A stretch of DNA of 64,000 nucleotides, from assembly GCA_910586445.1 (NCBI GenBank), contig CAJUHV010000016.1, forward strand, positions 1 through 64,000, in the 5' to 3' direction. The notes beneath the pieces were generated by a model that searched no databases, had not been told where the DNA came from, and saw nothing but the letters and a program-made list of their open reading frames with translations. A program made the translations under genes and the position numbers. The stretch is from an uncultured Eubacterium sp. (lineage in GTDB: Bacteria > Bacillota > Clostridia > Lachnospirales > Lachnospiraceae). How positions within the stretch are numbered: position 1 is the stretch's first letter; each line of letters opens with the position of its first letter. Below, piece after piece: positions 16,901 to 25,090 of this stretch.

Positions 16901-18691
16901 CTGGAGCGCGAGCTGAATTCGATTATATCAAACGGCTATGCCGTAATGTATATTATTGCACAGAAGCTGGTATGGAAATCCGTCGAAGACGGATATCTGG
17001 TAGGATCGCGTGGATCAGTCGGCTCATCCTTTGTTGCTACGATGTCCGGCATTACGGAAGTAAATCCGCTCAGCCCGCACTATTACTGTGAGTACTGCCA
17101 TTTCAGTGATTTTGATTCGGAAGAAGTAAAATCCTACAGCGGGCGGTCTGGCTGTGATATGCCGGACAGAGTGTGCCCGGAATGCGGCAGGCCGCTTGTA
17201 AAGGCAGGATTTGACATACCATTTGAAACGTTCCTGGGATTTAAGGGAAATAAGGAGCCGGATATTGACCTGAACTTTTCCGGCGATTATCAGAGTAAGG
17301 CGCACAAATACACAGAAGTAATCTTCGGCGCAGGGCAGACCTTCCGCGCCGGCACAATCGGCACGCTTGCAGATAAGACGGCGTTCGGATATGTGAAGCG
17401 GTATTATGAGGAACGCGGCATACACAAGCGTTATTGTGAGATCAACCGTATCGTGCAGGGCTGCGTCGGCATACGCAGGACGACCGGACAGCATCCGGGC
17501 GGCATCGTCGTACTGCCGATGGGGGAGGAGATCTATTCGTTTACACCGATCCAGCATCCTGCGAATGATATGACGACGGACATTATCACGACACATTTTG
17601 AATACCATTCCATCGATCATAACTTGTTAAAGCTGGACATTCTCGGACACGACGATCCGACCATGATCCGTATGCTGGAAGACCTGACTGGACTTCATGC
17701 GACAGAAATCCCGCTGGACGACCCGGCGGTTATGTCGATTTTTAAAAGCACGGAGGCATTGGGAATCACACCGGAGGATATCGGCGGCTGTACGGTCGGG
17801 TCGCTCGGCATACCGGAGTTTGGTACAGAATTTGTCATACAGATGCTGATTGATACAAAACCGCAGTCGTTTTCCGATCTTGTGCGCATATCCGGCCTTT
17901 CTCACGGTACGGACGTATGGCTCGGCAATGCGCAGACGCTGATTGAAGAGGGCAAGGCTACGATTTCGACGGCGATCTGTACGCGTGACGATATCATGAT
18001 CTATCTGATCGGTATGGGTCTGGAGAGCGAGCTTTCGTTTACGATTATGGAATCTGTCCGTAAGGGCAAGGGCTTAAAGGATGAGTGGATTACGGCGATG
18101 AAGGAGCACGATGTGCCGGACTGGTACATCTGGTCGTGCCAAAAAATCAAATACATGTTTCCAAAGGCACATGCAGCGGCATATGTAATGATGGCGTGGC
18201 GCATTGCATACTGCAAGGTATTTTATCCGCTGGCATATTACGCAGCATATTTTTCGATCCGTGCGTCAGCATTTAACTATGAGCTGATGTGCCAGGGCAG
18301 GGACAAGCTGGAGTATTTTATGCGTGATTATGAGCGGCGAAAGGATACGCTGACAAAGAAGGATCAGGATACGGTCAAGGATATGAAGATCGTACAGGAA
18401 ATGTATGCCAGGGGCTTTGAATTCTGCCCGATGCAGCTGAACCTCGTAAAATCAAAGCATTTTCAGATTATTGACGGAAAAATTATGCCGGCGCTCAGTG
18501 CGATCGACGGTCTGGGGGAAAAAGCGGCAGAGGGCATTGTAGAGGCTGTCAAAGACGGGCCGTTTTTGTCAAAAGACGATTTCAGGCAGCGGGCAAAGGT
18601 AAGCAAATCGGTGACAGACCTGATGGGGGATCTGGGGATCTTGGGAGATATACCGGAGTCAAACCAGCTTTCTATATTTGATTTTGCATAA
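13994..18691 (+). CDS. polC: DNA polymerase III PolC-type alpha subunit with proofreading exonuclease
   Basis: Main replicative polymerase of Firmicutes. Order of domains: N-terminal helical region (1-190); a Gly/Ala-rich linker of about 120 residues (195-315); an OB-fold (about 340-430); the first part of the PHP domain (HCHTKMSDMDG, about 455); a DEDD exonuclease inserted in PHP (VVFDLETTGLS about 545, HNAEFDMG about 626, HHRAVDDA about 683); PHP remainder; polymerase palm with PDIDLNFSG (about 1090); and a zinc-binding CxxC pair (CEYC and CPEC, about 1030-1065). At 1565 aa it is longer than the about 1440 of Bacillus, and the linker accounts for most of the excess. AGAGGAAG precedes the ATG. 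Confidence 0.97.
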   Translation: MTKNFFEVFPVLQISGEMKHMLEDMQVQKVVSNKARTNLRIYLHGSRLIQKKNIFYLERNIKKQLFPQQELTVKIIENYQLSAQYTAETLMDVYKDSILEELKAYSLLVYNLFRCAQIEFDVEDHMRLHMEDTIVARNKSDELLEILYKIMRDRCGLPVTIEPVFEPKKENRRKEQSDAQIEFEVRSIVSRYRQASGAGGGFGQADDAAGADDPDLDQQMYGQSGGQQGVYAGKDERYAPDSPAGLYDGINLSSGTAGAASDGMDAAGKTGAADPAGRAAGLGEAGAADSTGRITGTAGSAGRTGAAGAAGFGKSKPYGKRRDYPLKRSDNPDVVYGRDFEDEVTPIDQIAGEMGEIAIRGKVIELDTRELRSGEKSIVIVTITDFTDSIVLKIFAKNEQLGELLAEVKKGAFLKVKGVTAFDRFDSELTLGSIAGIKKIPDFTERRMDTSPNKRIELHCHTKMSDMDGISDVGDIIRQAIAWGHKALAITDHGAVQAFPIANHAIPKGSDFKLIYGVEAYLVDDLKSIVFDSKGQSLSDTFVVFDLETTGLSTNVHKIIEIGAVKVADGKIVDRFSRFVNPKVPIPFAIEELTKIRDDMVIGEPEIDFVLPEFMEFCRGCVMVAHNAEFDMGFIRKNCEDLGLECDFTVVDTVAMARYLLPNLNRYKLDTVAKELRISLQNHHRAVDDAGCTAEIFLKFIDMLHDRGIFDLEALNEKGKAAPQQIQKMPTYHAIILAANDYGRVNLYRLVSMSHLTYFHSRPRIPKSELVRYREGLLLGSACEAGELYQAVLLGKPQAEIARLVNFYDYLEIQPNGNNAFMLREEKSPVNSDEDLWEINRKIVKLGEDFHKPVVATCDVHFLNPEDAEYRRIIMAGHGFKDAEDQAPLYLHTTQEMLKEFEYLGSQKAEEVVITNPNLICDMCERISPVRPDKAPPVIPDSDQLLRDICYNKAHEMYGKNLPEIVHKRLERELNSIISNGYAVMYIIAQKLVWKSVEDGYLVGSRGSVGSSFVATMSGITEVNPLSPHYYCEYCHFSDFDSEEVKSYSGRSGCDMPDRVCPECGRPLVKAGFDIPFETFLGFKGNKEPDIDLNFSGDYQSKAHKYTEVIFGAGQTFRAGTIGTLADKTAFGYVKRYYEERGIHKRYCEINRIVQGCVGIRRTTGQHPGGIVVLPMGEEIYSFTPIQHPANDMTTDIITTHFEYHSIDHNLLKLDILGHDDPTMIRMLEDLTGLHATEIPLDDPAVMSIFKSTEALGITPEDIGGCTVGSLGIPEFGTEFVIQMLIDTKPQSFSDLVRISGLSHGTDVWLGNAQTLIEEGKATISTAICTRDDIMIYLIGMGLESELSFTIMESVRKGKGLKDEWITAMKEHDVPDWYIWSCQKIKYMFPKAHAAAYVMMAWRIAYCKVFYPLAYYAAYFSIRASAFNYELMCQGRDKLEYFMRDYERRKDTLTKKDQDTVKDMKIVQEMYARGFEFCPMQLNLVKSKHFQIIDGKIMPALSAIDGLGEKAAEGIVEAVKDGPFLSKDDFRQRAKVSKSVTDLMGDLGILGDIPESNQLSIFDFA

Positions 18692-18710
18692 AGCATCAAA
18701 AATCCAATAC

Positions 18711-18739
18711 TTGAAATTTTCCACTAAAAGTAATATGAT
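18711..18739 (+). promoter_or_regulatory. Sigma-A promoter upstream of pheA
   Basis: TTGAAA (18711-18716), exactly 17 bases, TATGAT (18734-18739). The predicted start near 18746 lies just before a large terminator-like hairpin, so the hairpin would be part of the pheA leader. Confidence 0.65.
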
Positions 18740-18748
18740 AGATACAGT

Positions 18749-18816
18749 AAAAAGTGCCAAAAATAGTCGCTGTGGACAGCTGTAATTAGCCACAATGATC
18801 ACTTGGCACTTTTACA
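18749..18816 (+). terminator. Terminator-like hairpin, polC end or pheA attenuator
   Basis: AAAGTGCCAA pairs with TTGGCACTTT at 18803-18812, followed by TTAC; an inner TGTGG/CCACA stem (18771-18775 with 18790-18794) makes a longer bent structure. It could end polC transcripts. Because a good promoter lies immediately upstream, it could also attenuate pheA. No leader peptide rich in Phe codons and no T-box motif is seen. Confidence 0.6.
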
Positions 18817-18849
18817 AATAAAAGCGATGGGAACACATAGGTGAAAAAA

Positions 18850-19989
18850 GTGAAGGATTTATTAACACTCAGAGACGAAATAGACCAGGTAGACAATCAG
18901 ATCACAGCACTGTATCAAAAGCGCATGCAGCTGACCGCTCAGGTAGCGGAATACAAAATAAATACTGGCAAAAAAGTGTTTGACAAAGAGCGGGAGCGTT
19001 CCAAGCTGGAAAAACTGACAGGGCTTGTGCAGGATTCTTTTTTGAAAAATGGAATCAGGGAGCTGTTTGAACATATTATGTCGATCAGCCGCAAAAGGCA
19101 GTACCAGCTGCTGGCGGCACACGGCGCAGAACCGCCGCATGATTTTGAAGAGGTTTCAAAAATCGAGGCGGAAAACTGCCGCATCGTGTTCCAGGGAACA
19201 GAAGGCGCTTATGCGCATATAGCCATGAATGAATATTTCGGAAGTGATACAGACAGCTTTCATGTGGACAGCTGGCGCGAGGCGATGGAGGCGATCAAAG
19301 GCGGTGAGGCAGATTATGCCGTACTTCCGATCGAAAATTCGACGGCGGGAGTTGTAGCCGAAAACTATGACCTGCTGGTCGAATATGACAACACGATCGT
19401 GGGCGAGCAGATCATTCCAATCAGGCACTGCCTGCTCGGCCTGCCGGAGGCTGAGCTGTCCGATATTACAAGCGTCTGCTCGCATCCGCAGGCATTGGCG
19501 CAGTGTGATAAATATCTGCAGGGTCATGAGGCATGGGACTGTGTAAAAGAGAGCAATACTGCGGTAGCAGCAAGAAAAGTAAAAGAATCCGGGCTGAAAA
19601 ATCAGGCAGCGATCGCCAGCGAGCTGACAGCCCGTCTGTATGGATTAAAAATATTGGAAAAAAATATACAGTCCAACAGCGAAAATTCCACCAGATTTAT
19701 TATAGTCACAAAGAAAAAAATCTTTCTTGCAAATGCGTCCAAAATGAGCATATGCCTGGAAATCAGGCATAAGAGCGGTTCTTTGTACCATGCATTGTCG
19801 CATATCATTTACAATGACCTTAATATGAATTTTATTCAGTCCAGACCGCTGAAAGAACGCAGCGGAACAAACTGGCAGTACCGCTTTTTTATAGATTTTG
19901 AAGGCAATATGAATGAAAGCGCTGTCAAAAATGCGCTGCGCGGCCTGAAGGAAGAATGTGAGAACATGCGGGTGCTCGGCAATTATTAG
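18850..19989 (+). CDS. pheA: Bifunctional chorismate mutase / prephenate dehydratase
   Basis: Converts chorismate to phenylpyruvate on the phenylalanine branch. The GTG at 18850 is preferred because AGGTG (18839-18843) lies six bases upstream; the in-frame GTG at 18841 overlaps that site. Residues about 1-85 are an AroQ chorismate mutase helix set (DEIDQVDNQITALYQKR). Residues about 108-285 are the dehydratase, with FQGTEGAYAH, PIENSTAGVV and the catalytic-site ENSTRFIIV motif. An ACT domain (about 295-375) provides feedback control by phenylalanine; its usual ESRP-like motif reads QSRPLKER. It is the first gene of a run with ppx-HD, ppk and a HAD phosphatase. Confidence 0.93.
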   Translation: MKDLLTLRDEIDQVDNQITALYQKRMQLTAQVAEYKINTGKKVFDKERERSKLEKLTGLVQDSFLKNGIRELFEHIMSISRKRQYQLLAAHGAEPPHDFEEVSKIEAENCRIVFQGTEGAYAHIAMNEYFGSDTDSFHVDSWREAMEAIKGGEADYAVLPIENSTAGVVAENYDLLVEYDNTIVGEQIIPIRHCLLGLPEAELSDITSVCSHPQALAQCDKYLQGHEAWDCVKESNTAVAARKVKESGLKNQAAIASELTARLYGLKILEKNIQSNSENSTRFIIVTKKKIFLANASKMSICLEIRHKSGSLYHALSHIIYNDLNMNFIQSRPLKERSGTNWQYRFFIDFEGNMNESAVKNALRGLKEECENMRVLGNY

Positions 19990-20028
19990 CTCTGGCTGGT
20001 TAAATGATAGAAAGGAAGACAGGCAATT

Positions 20029-21570
20029 ATGGCGATTATAACATTTGCAGCAATTTATATCGGCTCTTATGAAGTGAGTCTGAAAATATTTGAATTATCA
20101 GGAAAAAAGAAAATACGGGAGATCGATCATATCCGCACCAGGCTGGAGCTTGGCAGGGATACGTTTCATTCCGGCGTGATCGGATATGATCTGGTAGAAG
20201 AGCTGTGTGATATACTAGGGGATTTTGTAAAGATCATGCAGGGCTATAAAGTAAAAGAATACCGGGCATTTGCGGGAAATGTGGTCGGCGAGGCAAAAAA
20301 CATGTTTTTTATATTAGACCAGATCAAGACGAAGACAGGGCTTGATGTAGGCACGCTGAGCAATTCCGAGCGGCGTTTTTTGACCTACAAAGGCGTTGCC
20401 GCAAAGGATGATTTTCAAAAGATGACAAAGGACAGCGCCGCTGTGATCGATGTAGGCGGCGGCAGCCTGCAGATTACATTATTTATAAACGGCAGGGTCA
20501 TTACAACACAGCATCTGGCGATCGGCACAATGCGCCTGATGGAAATGCTTTCCGATATCGAACACAATGTGCTGCATTTGAAAACACAGCTGGAGGAGCT
20601 GGTCGATAAGGAGCTGGCAGTATTTCTGGCACAGTATATGCACCCGGGAGAAGAAATAAAAAACGTCATTCTGATGGGCGATTATATTACGGAGATCATG
20701 CGCAAGATCAACAAAAATACAGAAGAGATGAATGTCGTAGAAGCTCAGAAGTTTATCACATTTTTGAATCATCTGGATAAAAAAAGCGTGGAGGAAATAT
20801 CCGAAACGCTTAATCTGTCAAATGAAAAAGACATATTAGTGCTGCCTTCTGTCATTTTATATGCAAAGCTGACAGAGGCAATGCATGCGCAGACAATCTG
20901 GTTCCCGGATGTAGATACGAGCGACGGGATCGCATATGATTATGCGCAGACACACAAAATCGTACATCCTTCGCATGATTTTGAAGAGGATATTTTATCG
21001 GCTGCCAAAAATATGTCCATGCGCTATATGAGCTATTCGCAGCATATCGATGCCCTGACCGAAATGTCATCGCTGCTGTTTGATGCAATGAAAAAAGTAC
21101 ATGGAATGGGAAAAAGGGAGCGGCTTATATTGAAGGTAGCAGCCATGCTGCACGACTGTGGAAAATATATCAGCCTTGCAAACAGCGCGATCTGTGCATA
21201 CCAGATTATCCGCGCGACAGAAATTATCGGCCTGTCGCACCTGGAGCGTGAAATGGTAGCAAGCATAGTCTTGTATAATTCGACGCCGCTTGATCCGTAC
21301 GAGGAGCTGGCAGACCGCATGGACAGCCACAGCTATATGATTGTGGCAAAGCTGGCGGCTATTTTAAGGGTGGCGAATGCAATGGACCGCAGCCACAGAC
21401 AGAAGTTTAAGCATGTAAAGGCAGTTATTAAAAATAAAAAACTGGTCATCACGATCGAGTCCATGGATGACATAGCATTGGAAAAAGGACTGCTTGCAGC
21501 CAAAGCAGGCATATTTGAAGAAATATTTGGATTAAAGCCGGTGATCAGGGAAAAGCGCGTTTATATATAA
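20029..21570 (+). CDS. Ppx/GppA-family phosphatase with C-terminal HD domain
   Basis: Likely exopolyphosphatase or (p)ppGpp-related phosphohydrolase. The N-terminal half (1-310) has the actin/Hsp70-like fold, with YIGSYEVSLKIFELSG at the start and the phosphate-binding VIDVGGGSLQITLF (about 140-153). The C-terminal part (330-500) is an HD-like domain with AAMLHDCGKYISL (about 370-382). The 513-aa two-domain length matches Firmicute Ppx proteins. The family Asp-Gly-Ser-Asn start motif reads YIGSYE here, a departure that could affect activity. AAAGGAAG precedes the ATG. It is 39 bases after pheA and 21 bases before ppk, so polyphosphate synthesis and breakdown are linked. Confidence 0.88.
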   Translation: MAIITFAAIYIGSYEVSLKIFELSGKKKIREIDHIRTRLELGRDTFHSGVIGYDLVEELCDILGDFVKIMQGYKVKEYRAFAGNVVGEAKNMFFILDQIKTKTGLDVGTLSNSERRFLTYKGVAAKDDFQKMTKDSAAVIDVGGGSLQITLFINGRVITTQHLAIGTMRLMEMLSDIEHNVLHLKTQLEELVDKELAVFLAQYMHPGEEIKNVILMGDYITEIMRKINKNTEEMNVVEAQKFITFLNHLDKKSVEEISETLNLSNEKDILVLPSVILYAKLTEAMHAQTIWFPDVDTSDGIAYDYAQTHKIVHPSHDFEEDILSAAKNMSMRYMSYSQHIDALTEMSSLLFDAMKKVHGMGKRERLILKVAAMLHDCGKYISLANSAICAYQIIRATEIIGLSHLEREMVASIVLYNSTPLDPYEELADRMDSHSYMIVAKLAAILRVANAMDRSHRQKFKHVKAVIKNKKLVITIESMDDIALEKGLLAAKAGIFEEIFGLKPVIREKRVYI

Positions 21571-21591
21571 ATTTAGGGAAAGGATAGTTAC

Positions 21592-23880
21592 ATGGAAAAA
21601 ACAATTGAATATGGAAAACCAGAGTATTTTGAAAACAGGGAGCTTAGCTGGATCAAGTTTGACCGCAGGGTGTTAAACGAAGCAAGGGATAAGACCATTC
21701 CGCTGCTTGAGCGGTTAAAATTTGTCAGCATCACATCTTCCAATCTGGATGAGTTTTTTATGGTAAGGGTGGCGTCCTTAAAGGATATGCAGCATGCGGG
21801 GGTAAAAAAGGCAGATATCGCCGGCATGGACGCCTCACAGCAGCTTGAGCAGGTCAACAAGGATACGAGGGAGCTTGTAAACCTCCAGTATTCCACGTAT
21901 AACCGCTCACTGCTGCCGCTGCTGAACCAGGAGAATATTTTTATTATAGATGCATACGAAAATCTGACGGACGAGCAGGCGGCTTTTGTAGACGATTATT
22001 TTGAAAATGAAGTCTATCCGGTGCTGACCCCGATGGCGGTGGATGCCAGCAGGCCGTTTCCGCTGATCCGCAATAAATCGTTAAATATTGCGGCGATTAT
22101 TGAGTCTACAGGCGGCGGGCTGCTTATGCACAAGCAGTCAGAACCGGACGAAGAAGAGGAAGATGCCGATTCAGACAGTGATTTTACACAGGCTGAAAAA
22201 GAGCTGAAAGAAGCAAAAGAGTTAAAAGAAGGCAGGGAGAAAAAACATAAGAAAAAGAAAAAAGATTCCGAAGAAAAAAAACCTGAGTTTGCAACCGTAC
22301 AGGTGCCGTCCGGCCTTGCAAGGCTTGTGCCGGTGCCTTCCAAAAATCCGGAGGAAAAGGTATTTATATTATTGGAGCAGGTAATCGAAAAAAATATCGA
22401 CAAGCTGTTTTCCAATTATAAGGTGGTATGTGCCTATCCGTACCGCATTATGCGTAATGCAGATTTTTCCATTGACGAGGATGAAGCGCCGGATTTATTA
22501 AAAGAAATCCAAAAACAGCTCAAAAAACGCCAGTGGGGCGAGGTAATCCGTCTGGAAGTAGAAGAAGGCATTGACAAAAAGCTGCTGGAGGTATTAACGG
22601 AAGAGCTGCATGTAGAAAATGAGCAGGATATTTTTTACATAAACGGGCCGATTGATTTTACGTTTTTAATGAAAATGTATGGACTGGAAGGCTGCGATCA
22701 TCTGCGTTACGAGCCTCATAAGCCGCAGCCGGTACCAGAGATTATGCTTGGAGAAAATATATTTGAGGCAATACAAAACGGGGACATACTCCTGCACCAT
22801 CCATACCAGAGCTTTGAGCCTGTTATGGAGCTGATCCGGCAGGCGGCAGATGATCCGCAGGTGCTTGCAATTAAAATGACGCTGTACCGTGTCAGCGGAC
22901 ATTCGCCGATTATTGCTTCGCTGGCACAGGCTGCGGAAAACGGCAAGCAGGTGACAGTGCTGGTAGAATTAAAAGCCCGTTTTGACGAAGAGAACAATAT
23001 CGTCTGGGCGAAAAAGCTGGAGCAGGCAGGCTGCCATGTCATCTATGGCATCGTCGGACTAAAAACGCACAGTAAGATCGCGCTTGTTGTACGCCGTGAA
23101 GAAGAAGGAATACGGCGTTATGTGCATCTGGGGACGGGAAATTATAACGACTCTACTGCAAAACTGTATACAGACTGCGGGGTGCTGACCTGCGCAGAGG
23201 CGGTCGGGGAAGACGCGACAGCCGTATTTAATATGCTTTCCGGCTATTCGGAGCCGCTGAGCTGGAATTCGCTTGCAGTTGCGCCGATCTGGCTGCGCAG
23301 GAAGTTTTTAAAGCTGATACGCCGCGAGATCAAAAATGCAAAAGACAGCAAGCCGGCCTATATCCGTGCAAAGATGAATTCGCTCTGCGATCAGGAGATT
23401 ATAGAAGCACTGTACGAAGCCTCTGCGGCAGGGGTAAAAATCCAGCTGCTTGTACGCGGGATCTGCTGTCTGAGGGCGGGCATAAAAGGCGTGAGCGAAA
23501 ATATACAGGTGCGTTCGATAGTGGGAAATTTCCTGGAACACAGCCGTATTTTTGATTTCTGCAACGATGGACATGCAGAGGTCTATATGGGAAGTGCAGA
23601 CTGGATGCCGCGAAACCTAGACCGCAGGGTGGAAATCGTCTTTCCGGTATTAGATGAAGAATTGAAAAAGAAAGCACTGCATATTTTAGACGTGGAATTT
23701 GAAGATAACGTAAAGGCACATATTTTACAGCCGGACGGCACTTATGAAAAAATAGACAAGCGCGGCAAGGTGCTTATTAACTCACAGGAAATATTCTGCC
23801 ACGAAGCTGAGATCGCGGTGCCAAAGCTGGAAAAGGCTTATCAGGAACGGGTGTTTGTGCCGGCAGAACCGGTAGATTAA
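21592..23880 (+). CDS. ppk1: Polyphosphate kinase 1
   Basis: Reversibly polymerises the gamma-phosphate of ATP into polyphosphate. The N-terminal ENRELSWIKFDRRVLNEA (about 12-29) is a hallmark. KARFDEENNIVWAKKLEQAG and KTHSKIALVVRRE (about 488-500) hold the autophosphorylated His, and GSADWMPRNLDRRVE (about 664-678) is the second phospholipase-D-like half. At 762 aa it is longer than the roughly 690 of classical enzymes because of a charged insert at about 183-230 (Lys/Glu-rich, with KKHKKKKKD). AAAGGATAG precedes the ATG. It lies directly downstream of the Ppx/GppA-HD gene and 10 bases upstream of the HAD gene. Confidence 0.95.
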   Translation: MEKTIEYGKPEYFENRELSWIKFDRRVLNEARDKTIPLLERLKFVSITSSNLDEFFMVRVASLKDMQHAGVKKADIAGMDASQQLEQVNKDTRELVNLQYSTYNRSLLPLLNQENIFIIDAYENLTDEQAAFVDDYFENEVYPVLTPMAVDASRPFPLIRNKSLNIAAIIESTGGGLLMHKQSEPDEEEEDADSDSDFTQAEKELKEAKELKEGREKKHKKKKKDSEEKKPEFATVQVPSGLARLVPVPSKNPEEKVFILLEQVIEKNIDKLFSNYKVVCAYPYRIMRNADFSIDEDEAPDLLKEIQKQLKKRQWGEVIRLEVEEGIDKKLLEVLTEELHVENEQDIFYINGPIDFTFLMKMYGLEGCDHLRYEPHKPQPVPEIMLGENIFEAIQNGDILLHHPYQSFEPVMELIRQAADDPQVLAIKMTLYRVSGHSPIIASLAQAAENGKQVTVLVELKARFDEENNIVWAKKLEQAGCHVIYGIVGLKTHSKIALVVRREEEGIRRYVHLGTGNYNDSTAKLYTDCGVLTCAEAVGEDATAVFNMLSGYSEPLSWNSLAVAPIWLRRKFLKLIRREIKNAKDSKPAYIRAKMNSLCDQEIIEALYEASAAGVKIQLLVRGICCLRAGIKGVSENIQVRSIVGNFLEHSRIFDFCNDGHAEVYMGSADWMPRNLDRRVEIVFPVLDEELKKKALHILDVEFEDNVKAHILQPDGTYEKIDKRGKVLINSQEIFCHEAEIAVPKLEKAYQERVFVPAEPVD

Positions 23881-23890
23881 AACGCTGGAG

Positions 23891-24724
23891 ATGAAAACTA
23901 TGGCAGATTGTAAAATATTATTTTGCGACTTGGACGCAACGCTGTTAGATGACCAGAAAAATATTGAAAAAGGCACAAGGGCAGCCATTGACGAAATGCT
24001 GGCGCAGGGGCATATATTTGCCATATGCACCGGACGTCCGCTTGCAAGTGCTAAAAAGGTGGCAGACCGCTATGGGCTGAATGGGAAGGGCTGTTATGTG
24101 GTCGCATATAACGGCGGCGTGATCTATCAGCCTGACAATGACACGATTATTTCTTATACATCTATTCCGCTGCCTGTTGTACACCAGATGTTTGACCGGG
24201 CGGAAGAAGCCGGACTGTATATTCATACTTATGACCGTACGGATACGGTTGTCACACTCCGGCATACGCCTGAGGTAGATGCATATCTGGGGCATACAAA
24301 GCTGACTGCCAAAACCGGAGCGGACGCTGTCGCAGGGCTTTTGGACGAACCGGCAAAAATGATTGTCATAAGCATGGACGACAATCAGGCGCTGAAAGCT
24401 TTTCAAGAGCACAACGCAGCATGGGCCAAAGATAAGCTCAACAGTTTTTTCTCCTGCGAGCAGTATCTGGAATACTGCCCCGCAGGCATATCCAAAGGCG
24501 CAGGCGTGGTCAATCTGTGCAGGCACCTAGGCATTCCGGTTGAATTATCGGTATCCGCAGGGGACGAGCGCAATGATGTATCTATGATCAAAGCGGCAGG
24601 ACTTGGTGCGGTGCCTGCCAATGCCCACCGCGAGGCAGCTGCCTGCTCAGATTATATATGCAGCCTGGACAACAATCAGGGGGCAGTCGGAGAGATTATA
24701 CGAAAATTTATTTTGTCAAAATAA
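23891..24724 (+). CDS. HAD-superfamily Cof-type phosphatase
   Basis: Predicted cytosolic small-molecule phosphatase of the Cof/YidA group. Motif I is FCDLDATLLDD (about 12-22), where the family usually has DLDGTLL, so a Gly-to-Ala change sits between the catalytic Asp residues and Thr. Motif II is CTGRP (about 49), motif III Lys is in SKGAGVVNL (about 200), and motif IV is SAGDERNDVSMIKAAG (about 219-234). The C2 cap lies between. The 277-aa length is normal. The substrate cannot be told. It is 10 bases after ppk1 and probably in the same operon. The in-frame ATG at 23900 is an alternative start. Confidence 0.88.
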   Translation: MKTMADCKILFCDLDATLLDDQKNIEKGTRAAIDEMLAQGHIFAICTGRPLASAKKVADRYGLNGKGCYVVAYNGGVIYQPDNDTIISYTSIPLPVVHQMFDRAEEAGLYIHTYDRTDTVVTLRHTPEVDAYLGHTKLTAKTGADAVAGLLDEPAKMIVISMDDNQALKAFQEHNAAWAKDKLNSFFSCEQYLEYCPAGISKGAGVVNLCRHLGIPVELSVSAGDERNDVSMIKAAGLGAVPANAHREAAACSDYICSLDNNQGAVGEIIRKFILSK

Positions 24725-24761
24725 AATCAAAATTATCAGACAAAAAACAGATAAAAGGCTA

Positions 24762-25064
24762 ATGAAAATACAATTACAGCCGATATTATTAATAACAATA
24801 CAAAAGTGTTATGAATGCTTGAACGGGTGCTTTGATGAATGTTTGAATAAGTATTTTGATAAATGCTTTCAAAAGTGCTTTGATGGATGTTTGAATAAGT
24901 ATTTTGATGAATGCTTTCAAAAGTGCTTTGATGGATGTTTCAATAAGTTACATGTGATTACAGCAAGGCGGGTTTCACAAGATCATATGAAAAAAGGATT
25001 TTTCGTATGTTTTATGCAGGTTCAGATGGCAATGCGGGCAGATTATTTTTTACACAGCCTGTAA
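24762..25064 (+). CDS. Possible small Cys-repeat protein (100 aa)
   Basis: No family is recognised, and coding status is uncertain. AAAAGG lies five bases before the ATG at 24762. Residues about 15-62 consist of a four-residue repeat of the form x-C-F/L-D/N/Q (KCFD, ECLN, KYFD, KCFQ, GCLN), giving ten Cys residues in about 48, with Cys at every fourth position in places. The DNA shows the same as a 12-base tandem repeat with a 48-base higher order. The tail (KLHVITARRVSQDHMKKG) is unlike the repeat. There is no signal peptide. It could be a metal-binding or redox peptide, or a non-coding tandem repeat that happens to stay open. Confidence 0.4.
   Translation: MKIQLQPILLITIQKCYECLNGCFDECLNKYFDKCFQKCFDGCLNKYFDECFQKCFDGCFNKLHVITARRVSQDHMKKGFFVCFMQVQMAMRADYFLHSL
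24804..24947 (+). repeat. 12-bp tandem repeat with 48-bp higher-order unit
   Basis: Twelve-base units such as AAGTGCTTTGAT, GAATGTTTGAAT, AAGTATTTTGAT and AAATGCTTTCAA follow each other for about twelve units, and blocks of four units recur with only a few changes. It keeps one reading frame open throughout. Confidence 0.85.
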
Positions 25065-25090
25065 CAGGCATAAGGACTTAGCAGCAGCTG

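Noticed and set aside
18740..18840. T-box riboswitch before pheA
   Set aside because: No AGGGTGGNACCGCG-like T-box sequence and no specifier loop can be found; only a simple two-level hairpin.
24804..24947. CRISPR-like array
   Set aside because: The 12-bp units are contiguous with no unique spacers and no cas genes are nearby.
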